DNA of 64,000 bases, taken from the NCBI RefSeq assembly GCF_000801105.2, contig NC_079511.1, positions 11,524,784 to 11,588,783 of the forward strand, given 5' to 3'. Every line of letters begins with the position of its first letter. Position 1 is the first letter of the stretch. Shown piece after piece: positions 1 to 12,532 of this stretch. A program made the translations under genes and the position numbers. The stretch is from Raphanus sativus (Eukaryota; Streptophyta; Magnoliopsida; Brassicales; Brassicaceae). Below the pieces are notes generated by a model that saw only the letters and a list, made by a program, of their open reading frames with translations, did no database searches and had not been told where the DNA came from.

Positions 1-1216
1 GGGTGAAAAGATTCAAGGCAGATGATGGCTGTCTAACTAAGAATAAAAACAAACGGCCAACTAGTTTTATGCAAACAGAAGTATGAACATCTATCTTATT
101 AAATCAGAAACATTACAACTTTTTCTAGGTGAATTTTAAAGATGGACCTTATATATTTAAATTAAATGTTTCATTATTTATATATAATACGTACCATAGT
201 CTAACTTTGCATTTATGTATTTCCTTATATACAATTCCTCTTTTTGTCCATATTCCATATATGGTTTTCATATTTATTACATGTCGATTTAAATAAGATA
301 GATATTAAGAATATTAAAAATATTAATCTTACTAGAATTACCCTATACAATTCATTTTAAATTGATCAGTATACTTTCATTGGCCATATTGATTTTATTA
401 GTACGAATAACATTAGGTAGATAAGTCATAGACACATACATAAAGATTTGACTATTCTTTAACTACGTTGGGCCTAATCTACTTTCTAAAACAAATAACA
501 CATAGCTTTATATATTGTATAGAATATAGTAATATTGTATAGTATTATACTTATACAATAATACTAAAAACAAACCAAACTGAAATATAATATATATCGA
601 AAATGTTTTGAACCATTACACACAAAATATATTAGACCTCATAGATAAAATTCACTTTCAAATTATGTAATAATTATTTTAAAAAATTAAACTTCGTAAT
701 GTACAAAAAAACATAAGTTTTATATCAAATTTTGTGTTACAATAAAAAGACACAACTCGCGCTTGCAAAGTGTTAATTTTACATACGAAAGACAGTTTTG
801 GTATTGTTCTTTAAACACAAAATTGAATTTTACAAATTCGATACTACATACTAAACAATATAGAATACATTTTAAAAATAAAACCCGTGCGGGTACGCAT
901 GACCTTTGCAAAAATCGTAGATATGTTTATATAATATATAAATATATTATGTTACACATATTTTCATATAAATAATACCACAATGTAAGTTTTGTATGAT
1001 AAATATTAAAAATACAAAATATATAGAACTATATATTTAAAATAATATATAAAAAATCTATTACGTTATCATAAAATTTAAAAATCAAATTTAGCAATTA
1101 AACACATTGCTTATTTAAACACATTAGTACATATTGTTATTTATCAAAATTTTATATCAATACACTTGCAATCATGTATAATGTTTAGTACAAATAAAAG
1201 TAATAAAAAATTGATT
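1..1216. other. AT-rich non-genic DNA
   Basis: This stretch is very AT-rich and shows no credible gene. The open frames in it are short and AT-biased with no recognisable domain. Because a Helitron 3' terminus follows at 1217-1245, part or all of this stretch is probably the body of that element, but I could not place its 5' TC end. Confidence 0.5.
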
Positions 1217-1245
1217 CCCGCTCGGTCGAGCGGGTCATGATCTAG
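1217..1245 (+). mobile_element. Helitron 3' terminus
   Basis: The palindrome CCCGCTCGGTCGAGCGGG (1217-1234) can form a GC-rich hairpin. It is followed by TCATGAT and then CTAG at 1242-1245 with a T next to it. A short hairpin about ten bases upstream of a terminal CTRR, inserted before T, is the known 3' end of plant Helitrons. The element would extend leftwards; no RepHel coding sequence is seen, so it is likely non-autonomous. Confidence 0.7.
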
Positions 1246-1296
1246 TGTGTATATATTCCTGAAAATTTTTAGCTACCAGTTTTAGAATTTACTAAT

Positions 1297-1775
1297 TTCT
1301 CACCTTATTTTTTTTTTTTTTTTAGAAACTACTACTTTTTTTATTGAAGGAAAGAAGAAAAATTACAATTCTTTACCTTTACTTACCCACAGGCTGGAAA
1401 GAGGAATAATCTCCAAAAAGAAACATCACAAGCTATACAAAGCTACTCAAAAAATCTTCTACTTCCCAAATTCCCAACAAAAGAAATTTTACTAGAACCT
1501 ACTCAACCACGAACCCATCAAAGTGATATCAGTCCTTTGAGAGTGATGAGCTCTAGACAAAGGATCTAACCAAGCTTGCATTGTCTGCTTGATTTCAAAA
1601 ATCACCGCTTGTGCTGGCCTTGACGAGTTAGCACTATTCGGAGGGACATGAATCCTTGCATTTCTTTCCTTCCAAACACTATAAATCGACGCTTGAAACA
1701 CCAATTTAGCTATCAGAGCTATAAACTCATCAGTAGAAGGATCTTTCAACCATCTCAAGGCATCTTCTCACCTTA
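1297..1775 (-). mobile_element. 5'-truncated LINE insertion with target-site duplication
   Basis: The body is 1308-1764 on the minus strand. A T-run at 1308-1322 is the poly(A) tail seen from the other strand. An open minus-strand stretch (1492-1758) encodes residues reading FQASIYSVWKERNARIH, typical of the C-terminal zinc-binding region downstream of LINE reverse transcriptase. The 11-bp direct repeat TTCTCACCTTA flanks the insert at 1297-1307 and 1765-1775. Poly(A) plus target duplication plus loss of everything upstream of the RT C terminus is the signature of 5'-truncated target-primed reverse transcription. It cannot move by itself. Confidence 0.85.
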
Positions 1776-1993
1776 AATTTGAACATGTATAGCATTGTAG
1801 TAATTAATAGCATTGACACAGACCAGTCATACAAAAATAGCCTCCTTGTGTACAACAACTCTGTATCAGATTTGATGGCCGCTTGACTCAGCTTACTACT
1901 AATTCTTAACTCCATTTTAGATTTAATTATGGTTAAGACTTTGACCCACAAAAAAGAAAACATATTACAATATGACTCACCTACTGATTAAAG

Positions 1994-2078
1994 CACGTGG
2001 TCCATGTTTTACATAAACGCATCGTTTTACCTGCCACTTCCCAATTCTCTCTCACAGAGCATTCCTTGTTTATAAAAT
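1994..2078 (+). promoter_or_regulatory. G-box and TATA box upstream of the anthranilate synthase beta gene
   Basis: CACGTG (G-box core, bound by bZIP/bHLH factors) lies at 1994-1999. TATAAAAT lies at 2071-2078, about 55 bases before the start codon at 2132, so transcription likely begins near 2100 with a short CT-rich leader. Both are sequence matches; use is inferred. Confidence 0.55.
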
Positions 2079-2131
2079 CTCTTCTCTTTCTCTCTCTTCG
2101 AACCAGAGAAAGGATCTTCGCTTTCCGACAA

Positions 2132-3851
2132 ATGGCGGCTACTACTACACTGTACAAGTCTTCTTCATGTCTCAAGTCCGGTTCCACCACCAGTCGCCTA
2201 AACCCATCTTCTCTCGTCAAGCCCTGTCCGAATCCGACCAGTAAGTCTCGCTGTTTCTTAGGCGTTATTCGAATCAAAAAGGCTTAATCTTTCTTCTTTG
2301 GTGATTAGGAGTTTCGGTTCTGGGGAAGAGTCGGAGACATGTGGTTACGAAAGCTTCGATCGAAATGTCGCAATCGAACTCGACACCTTCTTCGGTTGTT
2401 GTTGTCAATTCATCAAGTAAGCAGCAAAAGGGTCCCATCATCGTGATTGATAACTACGACAGCTTCACCTACAATCTCTGCCAGGTTTTTTTTTTTTTTT
2501 TCAAACCAATGTCTAATCTCCACTGCACGACGCCTCTTGTTATTAGTAGCTGAAATGATATTTTGATTAGTTGGAGAATTTTGTAAAGTTTTGGTTTTGC
2601 TCGATCGATCAACAGTACTCTCATTAGATTAGTGTCGTGGCTAATTCCAACAATTTGATCATGTGTCACTTCTAGTGCATTCAGTTTGTCTTTACTGTTT
2701 CCAGTATATGATTTATTATAAAGAACGCTTTTTGTATACCTATCTTCTTTTTTTTTTTTTTCATAGTATATGGGAGAGCTAGGATGCCATTTTGAGGTTT
2801 ACCGCAATGATGAACTTACCGTAGAGGAGCTGAAAAGGTGAGAAGAAGATACCAATTTGCATTATGCTTAAAACAACAGAATCTGGCTAATCAAGAAGTG
2901 TTCATTTCCTTTATTGTGATCTCCTTTTGTTGTGCAGCAAAAATCCAAGAGGGGTTCTGATTTCTCCTGGGCCTGGTAAATGTTTTAGACCTCCCACAGC
3001 GTTGTGTATTCTTTCTTTTTACGATTCTTTGTTGGGAAGAAAGAAAGAAAGAAGAAGATAAACAGCTATCTTAATGGTGATTGATAGGAACCCCACAAGA
3101 CTCTGGGATTTCCTTACAAACTGTTTTGGAACTCGGTCCACATGTTCCTTTGTTTGGAGTATGTATGGGTTTGCAGTGTATAGGAGAAGCATTTGGAGGT
3201 TTGTTTTTGCATTTTTTAAAGAGAAAATACATGTTACTTTGCGTATTATTGTTCTAACACGGTTCCTCAACTCTGATGCACTTTTTTATATTTTTAACTT
3301 TTGGTGGTGTCTAGGAAAGATCGTGCGGTCACCATATGGTGTAATGCATGGGAAAAGCTCCATGGTTCACTATGATGAGAAAGGAGAAGATGGCTTGTTC
3401 TCTGGATTATCCAAGTACGAATCTAGTTTTTTCTTTTTCTTTCTAATCATAAGTCTGTAAATGCCTACTAAAAACAAATCTTGTTGGTCTTTCTTGTTCA
3501 GCCCTTTCCTTGTAGGTAGATATCACAGTCTCGTGATCGAAAAAGATACGTTTCCTAGTGATGAACTAGAGGTTACTGCGTGGACAGAAGATGGTTTGGT
3601 TATGGCAGCCCGACACAGGAAGCACAAGCATATACAGGTAAAAGAAAACTTACTCAAGTGGGGTTCATGTTGCTTCTTTCCCCTCTTCCATTATAATTTA
3701 AAAAAAAAACTGAACTCTTGAAATCTTGTAAAAATTGGGTTCACAGGGAGTTCAGTTCCATCCGGAGAGTATTATAACAACTGAAGGAAAGACAATTGTC
3801 CGCAACTTCATCAAACTTGTAGAGAAGAAAGAGGCTGAGAAGTTGACTTGA
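2132..3851 (+). CDS. ASB1: Anthranilate synthase beta subunit, chloroplast (glutamine amidotransferase)
   Basis: Supplies ammonia from glutamine to the alpha subunit, which makes anthranilate from chorismate, the first committed step of tryptophan synthesis in the plastid. Eight exons: 2132-2240, 2309-2484, 2767-2837, 2938-2975, 3088-3198, 3315-3414, 3502-3637, 3747-3851; all join in frame to 281 residues, close to the Arabidopsis protein. Residues 1-70 are Ser/Thr-rich and basic, as in a plastid transit peptide. The class I amidotransferase domain starts at [14 protein letters not shown], has the nucleophile Cys in [15 protein letters not shown], and the His-Glu pair in QFHPESI near the end, so the triad is complete. 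The ATG chosen is the first after the TATA box and opens the transit peptide. In Arabidopsis the At1g25220 region carries several tandem copies; only one is seen here. Assignment to ASB1 rather than a paralogue rests on gene order. Confidence 0.95.
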
Positions 3852-5568
3852 GGGATTTCCTCAGTCAGAAAACATGAAGTTGTGTTCCTGTAATAAAGTT
3901 TGCCAGTGCAAAATGTTCCTTGTCATCTTCACATTATTTCTATCATAGAGTTTCGATTGATGCAACTTCTTTAGCAAAATTTGTATTACAATAGTTAAGT
4001 TGAACACATGGATTAAGACTACTGTGTATTGAAGTCCACTATCTACAATGTTCATTTAAGATGTGGCGAGTCCTTTAGATGTTTGGGGATTACATCATTT
4101 CCTAGTTTCACCGCATTGGGTTTATTTCCTCTACTTCTTGATGAACTTCCCTCCATGAATAATGTTTCAACAGCTTAATACTTTCCCTGAGATACCATTA
4201 CCATTAATCTATGAAATAAGCATATTCATTGTAAATAGATATTTTACTTCTAAGCAAACTAGAGATATACCAAAAGAATTAACAAAGTGATCATTTACTT
4301 ATAGATTAACAAGTTGCCAAGCGATCAGGATTAGATCAGGCAATTTATATTGGCACACACAATGGTCACACGGTTTCTGTCACTATCAAATATCTCAATA
4401 GCCAAGCAGAATGCTTTGCAGCTACAAAACCGCTGCATTTAGTTTGAATTTGTTGTCCATTTTAACCACAATTTAAAAATTTCTGATTACTTCTGTTATT
4501 TTACATTTTTGCTTTGTTAGAGTATCATTTCAAAGTGCATATGGAAAACACGTTATTATTTAGGACTAGTGAGATTCTTTTGTACGAAAAAATATAAATA
4601 GTAAGACTTACAATAAGATTTTCCCCCAAATTTGTTAGAGAATTGTGCTTTTGCAAAATTCTGTTTTAGTTTATACATTTTTTTATAAAATGCATATTCT
4701 TCCCTGCATGTGGCATATTTGAATTTATTGTAACATGGAGGGTAAGCAAATCACCGTCCTATATAATTGGAACCCATATTAATATGCTATATCATTTTAA
4801 GGAAATAAATTTAAACATTAGTACATATGCGTTGTGAAATGATGATAGGATGGGCATATATTAAGGAGTGGTATTAGGATCAAAGTCTCTACGCTCCACT
4901 AGCGTTGTTTGATTCTTCAAGGCATAGCAAAGAAGTGGCACATGGGTGCATACAGCTTTCTTCCCTTGCTTCCTTTTTCTCCTTTTCTCCTTTATTTTAT
5001 CCTCCCTTTCCTTTCAAATTTAATTGGCAACGTTATAATTTATTTTGGTGACAATACGATTTATTAGATAAGTTAAGAAAGAGCTAGCCGTTCAAGATTG
5101 GTGGTATTGCGTTTCTAGACCGATTATATTACCAAAAAAAGGTAAACAATAAGATGCTATGGTTTTATAAAAGTAAGAATCTACAATATCATTGTTATGT
5201 GTTTCCTGCAGGTGTGATAAAAACCTGATAATTTTGATGAAGAAATATATTCTAGAGATTAGAATAATGTATTAGTTATAACTGGTCTTTAGCATAGTGG
5301 ATGAAACATCTGCTTGGGTTCCAAAATCTAAGTGATTAATGTCTTATTATCTTTCAAATTGATTAAGAAGTGTATCTGTAGATCATCTCACTTCAAATTT
5401 GAAATTGTTATAGTTGACCCTAGCGTTGGTGGTACCAATTTGGTAACATTGGTTCTAGCTTAGCCCTATTATATCTCAAACACACATATCATAAGATATT
5501 CTAGATTGACGTTATGTGATAGTTTTAGTGTAATTTTTGACTCTTAAGTGATGTTACACGTGTTCTAA
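3852..5568. other. Intergenic DNA, no gene seen
   Basis: Contains the 3' untranslated region of the anthranilate synthase gene (AATAAAG near 3890) and then AT-rich sequence. Open frames are short and lack domains. I see no RNA gene or clear repeat. Confidence 0.5.
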
Positions 5569-5847
5569 GGGCATCTGCATTGAAGAATATTGAAAGGGGA
5601 TCACACATTCTCCAAGAAAAAAAAATAATAAAATAAGTGAATTTGTTGAACATGTGCCGTGAGAAGCTCTTCCCACTGAACCGATCCATGACTGTTATGC
5701 GGGCCCCACAACACGTGGTGGCTCGCGATTGGTTGAATTCTTATTATTTTTTTTTTTTTTAAAGAAAAAAATGTCAAACAGAATAAAAAAATAATAAAAA
5801 AATACTTTATGAACCCCATATGGGCGGGTTCACTAATGTAGATGGCC
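5569..5847. mobile_element. PIF/Harbinger-like MITE
   Basis: The left end GGGCATCTGCATT and the inverted right end (GGCCATCTACATT) match at 11 of 13 bases. Both sides carry TAA (5566-5568 and 5848-5850), the three-base target duplication typical of PIF/Harbinger. The 279-bp interior is AT-rich with poly(A/T) runs and no coding capacity. The match extends to a shared CTAAG on both flanks, so the exact duplication length could be five bases, which leaves superfamily assignment tentative. Confidence 0.6.
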
Positions 5848-6974
5848 TAAGTAGTTGAAATGATATATATTTTCGTACCAATGCATATAATGATTAGCCG
5901 TAAAATTCAGAACGAAGGCAATGACTCCCGTTTATGGCTACCCACATAACCTATTATTTACAGATCAAGGCAATGACGTCGCCATTTGTCCGAGAAAACT
6001 GTATATTTTCTTGGTACTTTCGTAAAAGTTTTCAAGAAGCGTTATCCGCATGTTATAGTTGAGTTGGTAGCCACAAAACCAACCCTAACAGAATGTAAAT
6101 ACATCAAAAGAAAATAAACAATATTCCCGAGTAGTACTAGACCCAGTGTATTGGTATTTAATATTTTACAGCAATTTTTTAGTCCCTTTGTGTTTGTAGT
6201 GGAAGCAAGCATGTGAGCACAGAGCACAAAACTCTAGTTAAATAAAATAAAAATCGTTTAAGTAAGATTGCAGAATTTCCGGCTCAGGAATATCAAATGG
6301 TATAAGCTGCTTAATTTATAATTCTTGTCTCAGGCAAATCTTCATTTTACAGAACCTCACTTGTTTGCATTGTAGTTTTATAGAACTATTCACCTACATA
6401 ACCTGAATTTAACACTACACTAAAATAGCTTCAACAAATTCTGGATCTCTTAAAACTTAAATAGAATTTGAGTCTGTGAAGCAAAGTTATATAGAAACCG
6501 AAAAAAGTATGTAGACTCATACAAGACCGGGAAGGTAGCATTTATTTGTATATATTGCATAATTACACATCTATGAAGATGGTGATATAGCTCTTTATTC
6601 CAAACTTAAAAGGCTGATATTCTTAGGTGATATCTCTGAGAATATGATTCTAAATATTACTGACAAATAACAGTTACAAGTTCATATACTTTTCTTATCG
6701 TCGTGGTCCATTGATTTTTACGAAGCCAACTAACCTTACTTGAGAGAAAAGAGAAGAAGCATTATCCCTCGAAAAAGGAAAAAGGGTAACAAACATATAT
6801 TTGGGACATCGAACATTTTCCCTCTTTTCATGCGCAAAGCATCTAATCTTCACTAATTACTAATTACACCTTTTTCTTACTAATCATACGATTAAACATT
6901 AGTGACCACATCAACATATTTTAATCATCTTTTTTCAAAAATAATATTAAACATGATTTTGACTATCTCCCTTA

Positions 6975-7225
6975 TTCTCTCTCCGTTCCATATAATAAGT
7001 AGATTAACGAAAATTTGTTTGTTTCAAAATATAAATAATTTTCATTATTCTACATAATTTTTATTTTTATCAGATAAAACACGATGAATCAAATAATATA
7101 GACTTATTTATGATTGGTTTAATTATACATAATTTATACATGAATGCTATTTTCAAAATAAATAATTATTTTTTAAAATTTTCTGCATTCTAACTAAAAC
7201 TATTTACATATAAAAATAGAGGGAA
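6975..7225. mobile_element. Stowaway-like MITE
   Basis: Left end TTCTCTCTCCGTTCC and right end AATAGAGGGAA resemble the CTCCCTCCGTTTC termini of Stowaway elements, and TA dinucleotides flank both ends (6973-6974 and 7226-7227). Length 251 bp, AT-rich, non-coding. The termini are diverged, suggesting an old insertion. Confidence 0.55.
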
Positions 7226-8324
7226 TATTTTATTACGTTTATATGTTTTTAGTTTACCTTATATTTTATTAGTTCCTTAAATTGTACTATGTTTCATACA
7301 ATGTTCGTTGTTTCACAATATAAAATATTTTAAACTATGTGACCAATTTTATTTTAAAATGTTTTGATTATTAATTAAATTATTTTAGTTAATTTTTAAT
7401 ATATTTATAAAATGTGTGTTTAGTTAATTTATTTTAGTTAAAAGATCATACATTTAAAAAAAATAGAGAATAGTATAAATTAGATATGTCTCGCCCTATA
7501 CCTTATAAATTGATTCTAAAATTTGGTCGATACAGGAAATAAAAAAATCTGAGTGATGTTCTCTTTTCTTCAAATTATCTTTTGACAAAAGAGTATAAAC
7601 CAAAACATAAATTTTAAAAGAGAACTTATGGATATGATAGTCTTAATGAAACATAAAAAGAAAATTAATAATTTGAACAATAAAAAACTGCCATTAAACT
7701 CCTTCGAGACAAATCTTAAAATAAATTAAAAAGGAAAAGTTGGATACCGTCGTCAACATAATAATAACCAAACTTAAACTTTCTTCTACAAAATTTTAAT
7801 TTATTCATATTTTACAATCAACTTTTGTATTAGCTTTTCTTTTAATATAATTAAACACAAAATTAATGTCTTTTGAGATCCATTTCACTGTAAACTACTA
7901 TAGAGAAAAACAGTAGAAAACATAGTACTAAAATAGAATTTTGTAAACATAGTTTATTAAATTACTTCTGAAAAGTAAAGCATGTTCGACGAACTCAGTG
8001 TTTAGGAAAGAGATGATGAGATTAATTAATACTCTAATCTTTCCCCTCATCCTCCTCTCGCTGTCTTGTCAAATCTATTAGAGAGAGAGAGAGAAACAAC
8101 TGTAACAGCATTTAAATCTCACATTCTCATCTCTCTCACTAGAAAAAAAAAGAAAGAAAGAAGACGAAACAGTTCTCTATCTCTCTCTAGCCTCTAGGTT
8201 AGCATCATTCTCTCCTCGTGTGAGAGCAGAGAACTCTCTCTATCTCTGCATTATTCAACTCACTTCTGCTTTTGGACTGTATCATTCTCTAATAGGTCTT
8301 ATAGCATTTTGGATCAGATCGGAG
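7226..8324. other. Intergenic DNA and CT-rich leader of the MAP70 gene
   Basis: AT-rich up to about 8000. From about 8040 the sequence turns rich in CT/GA tracts (for example GAGAGAGAGAGAG near 8085), typical of promoters and 5' untranslated regions of broadly expressed plant genes. An upstream ATG-free frame enters the MAP70 start at 8325. No separate gene seen. Confidence 0.5.
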
Positions 8325-11300
8325 ATGTCGGATGTTTCCGGCGACGGAGATGTATCGGCGAATGCAACTGAACCGGCTTCGGCTTCGTATCCGTCACTGA
8401 CAGTGTCGGCGTCGTACAAAGAGAGCGGAGGGGGAGGAAAAAGCTCGGCGAAGAGAAGGCCAATAAGGCCGAGCTTCGACGCAGCGACCGACAATGAGTT
8501 CATAACTCAGCTACATGGCTCGGATCCAGTGAAAGTGGAGCTTAATCGACTCGAGAACGAAGTTAGAGGTTTTGGAAAATAATAAAAACAATGCTTTTTG
8601 CTTCTTCGATCTATGTATGCTTGTTTGGTGTTTTTTTTTGCTTGATTTAGTTTTTTTTTTGTTTCTTGATGCAGACAAAGATCGAGAGTTAGGGGAAGCA
8701 CACGCTGAGATCAAAGCGCTTAGGTTGTCTGAGAGACAGCGAGAGAAAGCTGTTGAAGAGGTTTCTTCTTCTTCTTTTTCTGTTTAGCAATTCTTTAAAA
8801 GGATGTTCTTGTCTGATTCCTTTTTTCTTTTTTTTTTTGTATTGTGTTTGTTTGAGATTTAGCAAATTCTTTTTAAGGAATTTCTTGTCTGATTTGTTTT
8901 GTTGTTTTTTCTTGTCTGATCTTTTTTTTTTATGTTGTGTTTGTTTGAGATTTAGCAATTCTTTAAAGAAAGTTCAATCATTTTCTTGATTTCTCTTTGG
9001 TAGAATCTTTTTTTTTTTTGGATTCAGTTAATTAATAATGGTTGTTGCTACATTTCACAGTTGAGTTTAGATCTTCCATTCACCAAAAAAAGTCTTTTAA
9101 GTTTCTAACATGATTGTGACAAAAAAAAAGTTTCTAACATGAAATGGTTCAGTTGCATTTATCCCAAGTGCATTCAGGATCTTACTGCCACCACTTAGTT
9201 TTTTCCGAACAATTATTACATCATGTGTTTGTACTTGTCCTTTATGTTTTAAAATGTCAGAAAGACTGGACCTGTTATTTGTACATTCTCTTTCTTGGTT
9301 CCAAGTAGTGAGTTTTCATTATCTCGTGGGTTGACTTTTCCCTCTCTGTGTTAGCTTACTGAGGAGCTTGCTAAGCTCGATGAGAAGCTCAAGTTGACCG
9401 AATCCATTCTCCAAACTAAAGTATTGGCTTTATAATCCTTCCTTAGCTTTTGATTATGTTATACCTTTCAAATACTAAAGTACACATTATAAAAACCGTG
9501 TTGCAGAATTTAGAAATCAAGAAAATCAATGAGGAGAAGAAAGCATCAATGGCTGCTCAGTTTGCTGCTGAAGCCACCTTAAGAAGAGTCCATGCTGCAC
9601 AAAAAGATGATGACATGCCTCCTATTGAAGCCATCCTTGCTCCATTAGAAGCTGAGCTTAAGCTTGCACGATCAGAGGTATAAGTTTAATTGCCTGCTCT
9701 TCTCTACCTTCACATAAGAATATTGAAAAATTTAATGAAGTCACTGGATCAACTGCTTTGTGTTTTTTCTGAAATAGATTGGGAAGCTTCAAGAAGACAA
9801 CAGGGCTTTGGACCGTCTGACTAAATCAAAAGAAGCAGCCTTGCTTGATGCTGAGAGGACCATTGAAGGTGCCCTGGCTAAAGCAGCCATGGTTGATGAT
9901 CTTCAAAATAAAAATCAGGAGTTGATGAAACAAATAGAGATCTGTCAGGTGTTCTGTAGCTCTATTATCTAATTCTTTTGTTTTTTTTTACCCTAAACCT
10001 CACGTGTCTGTTTGCCAACAACGATCTGATTAATTTTTATCTTTTATGTTTCAGGAAGAAAACAAAATTCTAGACAAGATGCACAGGCAGAAAGTTGCTG
10101 AAGTTGAGAAGCTCACTCAGACAGTACGAGAGCTGGAAGAGGCTGTTCTTGCAGGTGGTGCTGCTGCAAATGCCGTCAGGGATTACCAGCGCAAATTCCA
10201 AGAGATGAATGTAAACTATCTATACACACAAAATATAAAGCAATAAAAAGTTGTCTCTTGTCTATTGATGTTAAGAGATTCTGTTCTTTACTTGTCTTTC
10301 AGGAAGAGAAGAAAACACTTGACAGGGAGCTTGCAAGGGCGAAGGTTACAGCAAACAGAGTTGCAACGGTGGTAGCAAACGAGTGGAAAGATGGTAATGA
10401 TAAAGTGATGCCTGTGAAGCAATGGCTTGAAGAAAGAAGGTTTCTACAGGTGTTTAATTTAATCCCCTTCTCCTAGATTATATGCAAATTAACATTCTCT
10501 CATCTCTTTGATTCTCTACTCTCTGCAGGGCGAAATGCAGCAGCTTCGTGATAAGCTTGCCATAACAGATCGAGCTGCTAAATCCGAAGCTCAGTTAAAA
10601 GTAAGTAAGGAGATCTTATGCATTAGTCGCAGCCTCTCTCATTTGAACAAGAAGTAAAAAACATTTGTTTGGTGCAAATTACCAGGAGAAGTTTCAACTA
10701 CGGCTTAAAGTACTTGAGGAGACACTTAGAGGAACATCAAGCAGCAGCAGCAGGAGCACATCAGAGACAACAAGAAGCATGAGTAACGGACCATCTCGCA
10801 GGCAGTCGCTTGGTGGATCAGACAACTTCCAGAGGCTTCCATCAAACGGTTCTTTTTCGAAGAAAGCTCCAGTCTCTCAGATGAGACATTCCTTGTCTAT
10901 AAACTCAACTTCTGTGCTGAAGAATGCTAAAGGAACATCAAAGTCATTTGATGGAGGAACAAGATCTTTGGACAGGGGGAAGGCACTCTTAAACGGACCT
11001 GGGAATTATTCTTTCAACAAGGCTTCTTCTTCTGATGATGCTGCTAAGGAGCCAGAGTTAGCTAATGGGTGGAAAGAAACAACTTCCGAGGAGGAGAAGC
11101 CGCCACAAGGTGAAAAGCCTGCAGCAACTGAGGATAGCGTCCCAGGTGTTCTGTATGATCTGCTGCAGAAAGAAGTTGTTTCTTTGAGGAAAGCATCTCA
11201 TGAAAAAGACCAAAGCCTCAAAGACAAGGATGATGCCATCGAGGTATGGTTTCTCTACTGTTTAGTGTTGTTTTAAAGGAAGTGATTATTATGATTAATT

Positions 11301-11632
11301 TTTTTGAGGTTTGTTTTGTTTGTAGATGCTAGCGAAGAAAGTGGAAACATTAACAAAGGCAATGGAGGTTGAAGCGAAAAAGATGAGGAGAGAAGTGTCT
11401 GCAATGGAGAAAGAAGTTGCTGCTATGCGTGTGGAGAAAGATCAGGACAACAGAGCCAAAAGGTTTTCAAATAGCAAGAGCTCTTCCAACACTGCTCAGA
11501 TTCTTGCTGCAAGGTCTCTAGTTTTAACTTATTGTATATATCTTATTGTTTTGATTGATCAAACTGAATATGGTGTATTTGGATATGTGCAGAGCTGCTG
11601 GACGAAGCGGATTAACCAAGAGTAGCCAGTGA
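8325..11632 (+). CDS. MAP70-2: Microtubule-associated protein of the MAP70 family
   Basis: MAP70 proteins are plant-specific coiled-coil proteins that bind cortical microtubules and help organise cell-wall deposition. Eleven exons: 8325-8568, 8675-8760, 9355-9420, 9507-9677, 9778-9948, 10055-10210, 10303-10449, 10529-10600, 10686-11243, 11326-11513, 11593-11632. All joins keep frame and give 632 residues, near the usual family size. An acidic, Ser-rich N terminus (MSDVSGDGDVSANATEPASA) precedes the basic KRRPIRPSF motif; the middle is heptad-rich coiled coil (for example EKLTQTVRELEEAV, EEKKTLDRELARAK); exon 9 encodes a basic Ser/Arg-rich stretch (SSSSRSTSETTRSMS, RRQSLGG). The C terminus ends RAAGRSGLTKSSQ. 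The ATG is the one opening the conserved MSDVSGDG start; an in-frame ATG at 8220 lies in the leader. MAP70-2 is chosen over paralogues by synteny (At1g24764). Confidence 0.93.
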
Positions 11633-12124
11633 GATGAGAGAATCCTTATAGGCTCTTGTTATTTTAACTTGTTTTATACTTTGTATTTGCCATATAACTT
11701 AGCATGCTTATGATCCTATTGTCACACCTATAAAAAAAGAGAAGAGTTACAAAGGTTTTGTGACGGTAGATGGGAAGAAGAAAAGCCTGAGGGAGGAGAG
11801 AAATGTTGACATTTTGGATAACATGTTCGTCTCCTTTTCGGAAGTTTAGTTTGTGTTTGGGTGTGTATAGGTTTAGAGAGAGCCTTTGTATTATTGGCTT
11901 GAGTTTGTGCAACTCTGATTCCTTATTTGTTTGTACTCTACTTTCTGTACTTGTGTGTGATTATTCGTTCGTTTGTATGTTTCGGTTTGCTGATATAAAT
12001 GGTTTTATATAAATGCCTTCATTAATATGCTTTGCTCCCTTTTTAATTTAATCACAGTCCACAAGTTTTGAGAAAAACAAATAATTAATAGCACAACAAA
12101 TACAATAACGGGCTCAATAATAAA
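11633..12124. other. 3' flank of the MAP70 gene
   Basis: Probable 3' untranslated region followed by T-rich sequence. No gene or structured RNA recognised before the snoRNA promoter at 12126. Confidence 0.5.
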
Positions 12125-12125
12125 A

Positions 12126-12212
12126 AGCCCATTATAGACCGAGGTGACCCATAGATTGAGCTAGGGTTTTACTCATAAGTTCTGCCTCCCTCATTCTAGT
12201 GGCATATAAATA
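12126..12212 (+). promoter_or_regulatory. Promoter of snoRNA cluster A (site II, telo-box, TATA)
   Basis: AGCCCATTA (12126-12134, site II-type element), TAGGGTTT (12162-12169, telo-box in reverse) and TATAAATA (12205-12212) occur in the order and spacing known from plant ribosomal-protein and polycistronic snoRNA genes. Transcription would start near 12235, upstream of two C/D snoRNAs. Confidence 0.65.
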
Positions 12213-12365
12213 CAGTAGTCATGAGGTTGTAACCTAACACAATTCATCGCCTTCGTTACTGTTTTTCAACTTCTTCTTCCAGTTTTATTCTTTATTGAAT
12301 TCTGGTTTTGTCTTTCTACTATGCAATTTTTTTTTTGCGTTTTGATAAATGTGTAGAAGTAGTTA

Positions 12366-12451
12366 CCTCCCGATGATGATCAAAACATAACTTTCGTTCT
12401 TCCGAGATTTTATCATGCGGAGAATTTATGGAGACCTGAACTGAGTGGAGG
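12366..12451 (+). ncRNA. C/D-box snoRNA, 18S guide (copy A, first)
   Basis: Terminal stem CCTCC (12366-12370) pairs with GGAGG (12447-12451). The C box ATGATGA begins at 12373 and the D box CTGA is at 12441-12444, just inside the stem. A degenerate D' box CCGA (12402-12405) is preceded by AACTTTCGTTCTT (12389-12401), complementary to the conserved 18S rRNA segment AAGAACGAAAGTT. By the rule of the fifth base upstream of D', it would direct 2'-O-methylation of the second A in AGAAC, which I believe equals the site served by yeast snR54 and human SNORD59 (from memory). A second CTGA at 12435-12438 is an alternative D box. Confidence 0.8.
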
Positions 12452-12532
12452 CTTCTCTTTTCCAAAACTGTTCTTCTATTTTTCTAAATTGTTTTCTGAA
12501 AGTTAAGATTTTAAAAAATATTTGAATGGAAT

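Noticed and set aside
880..895. ACCCGTGCGGGT as another Helitron hairpin
   Set aside because: The stem is only about four bases and no CTRR end follows within 15 bases.
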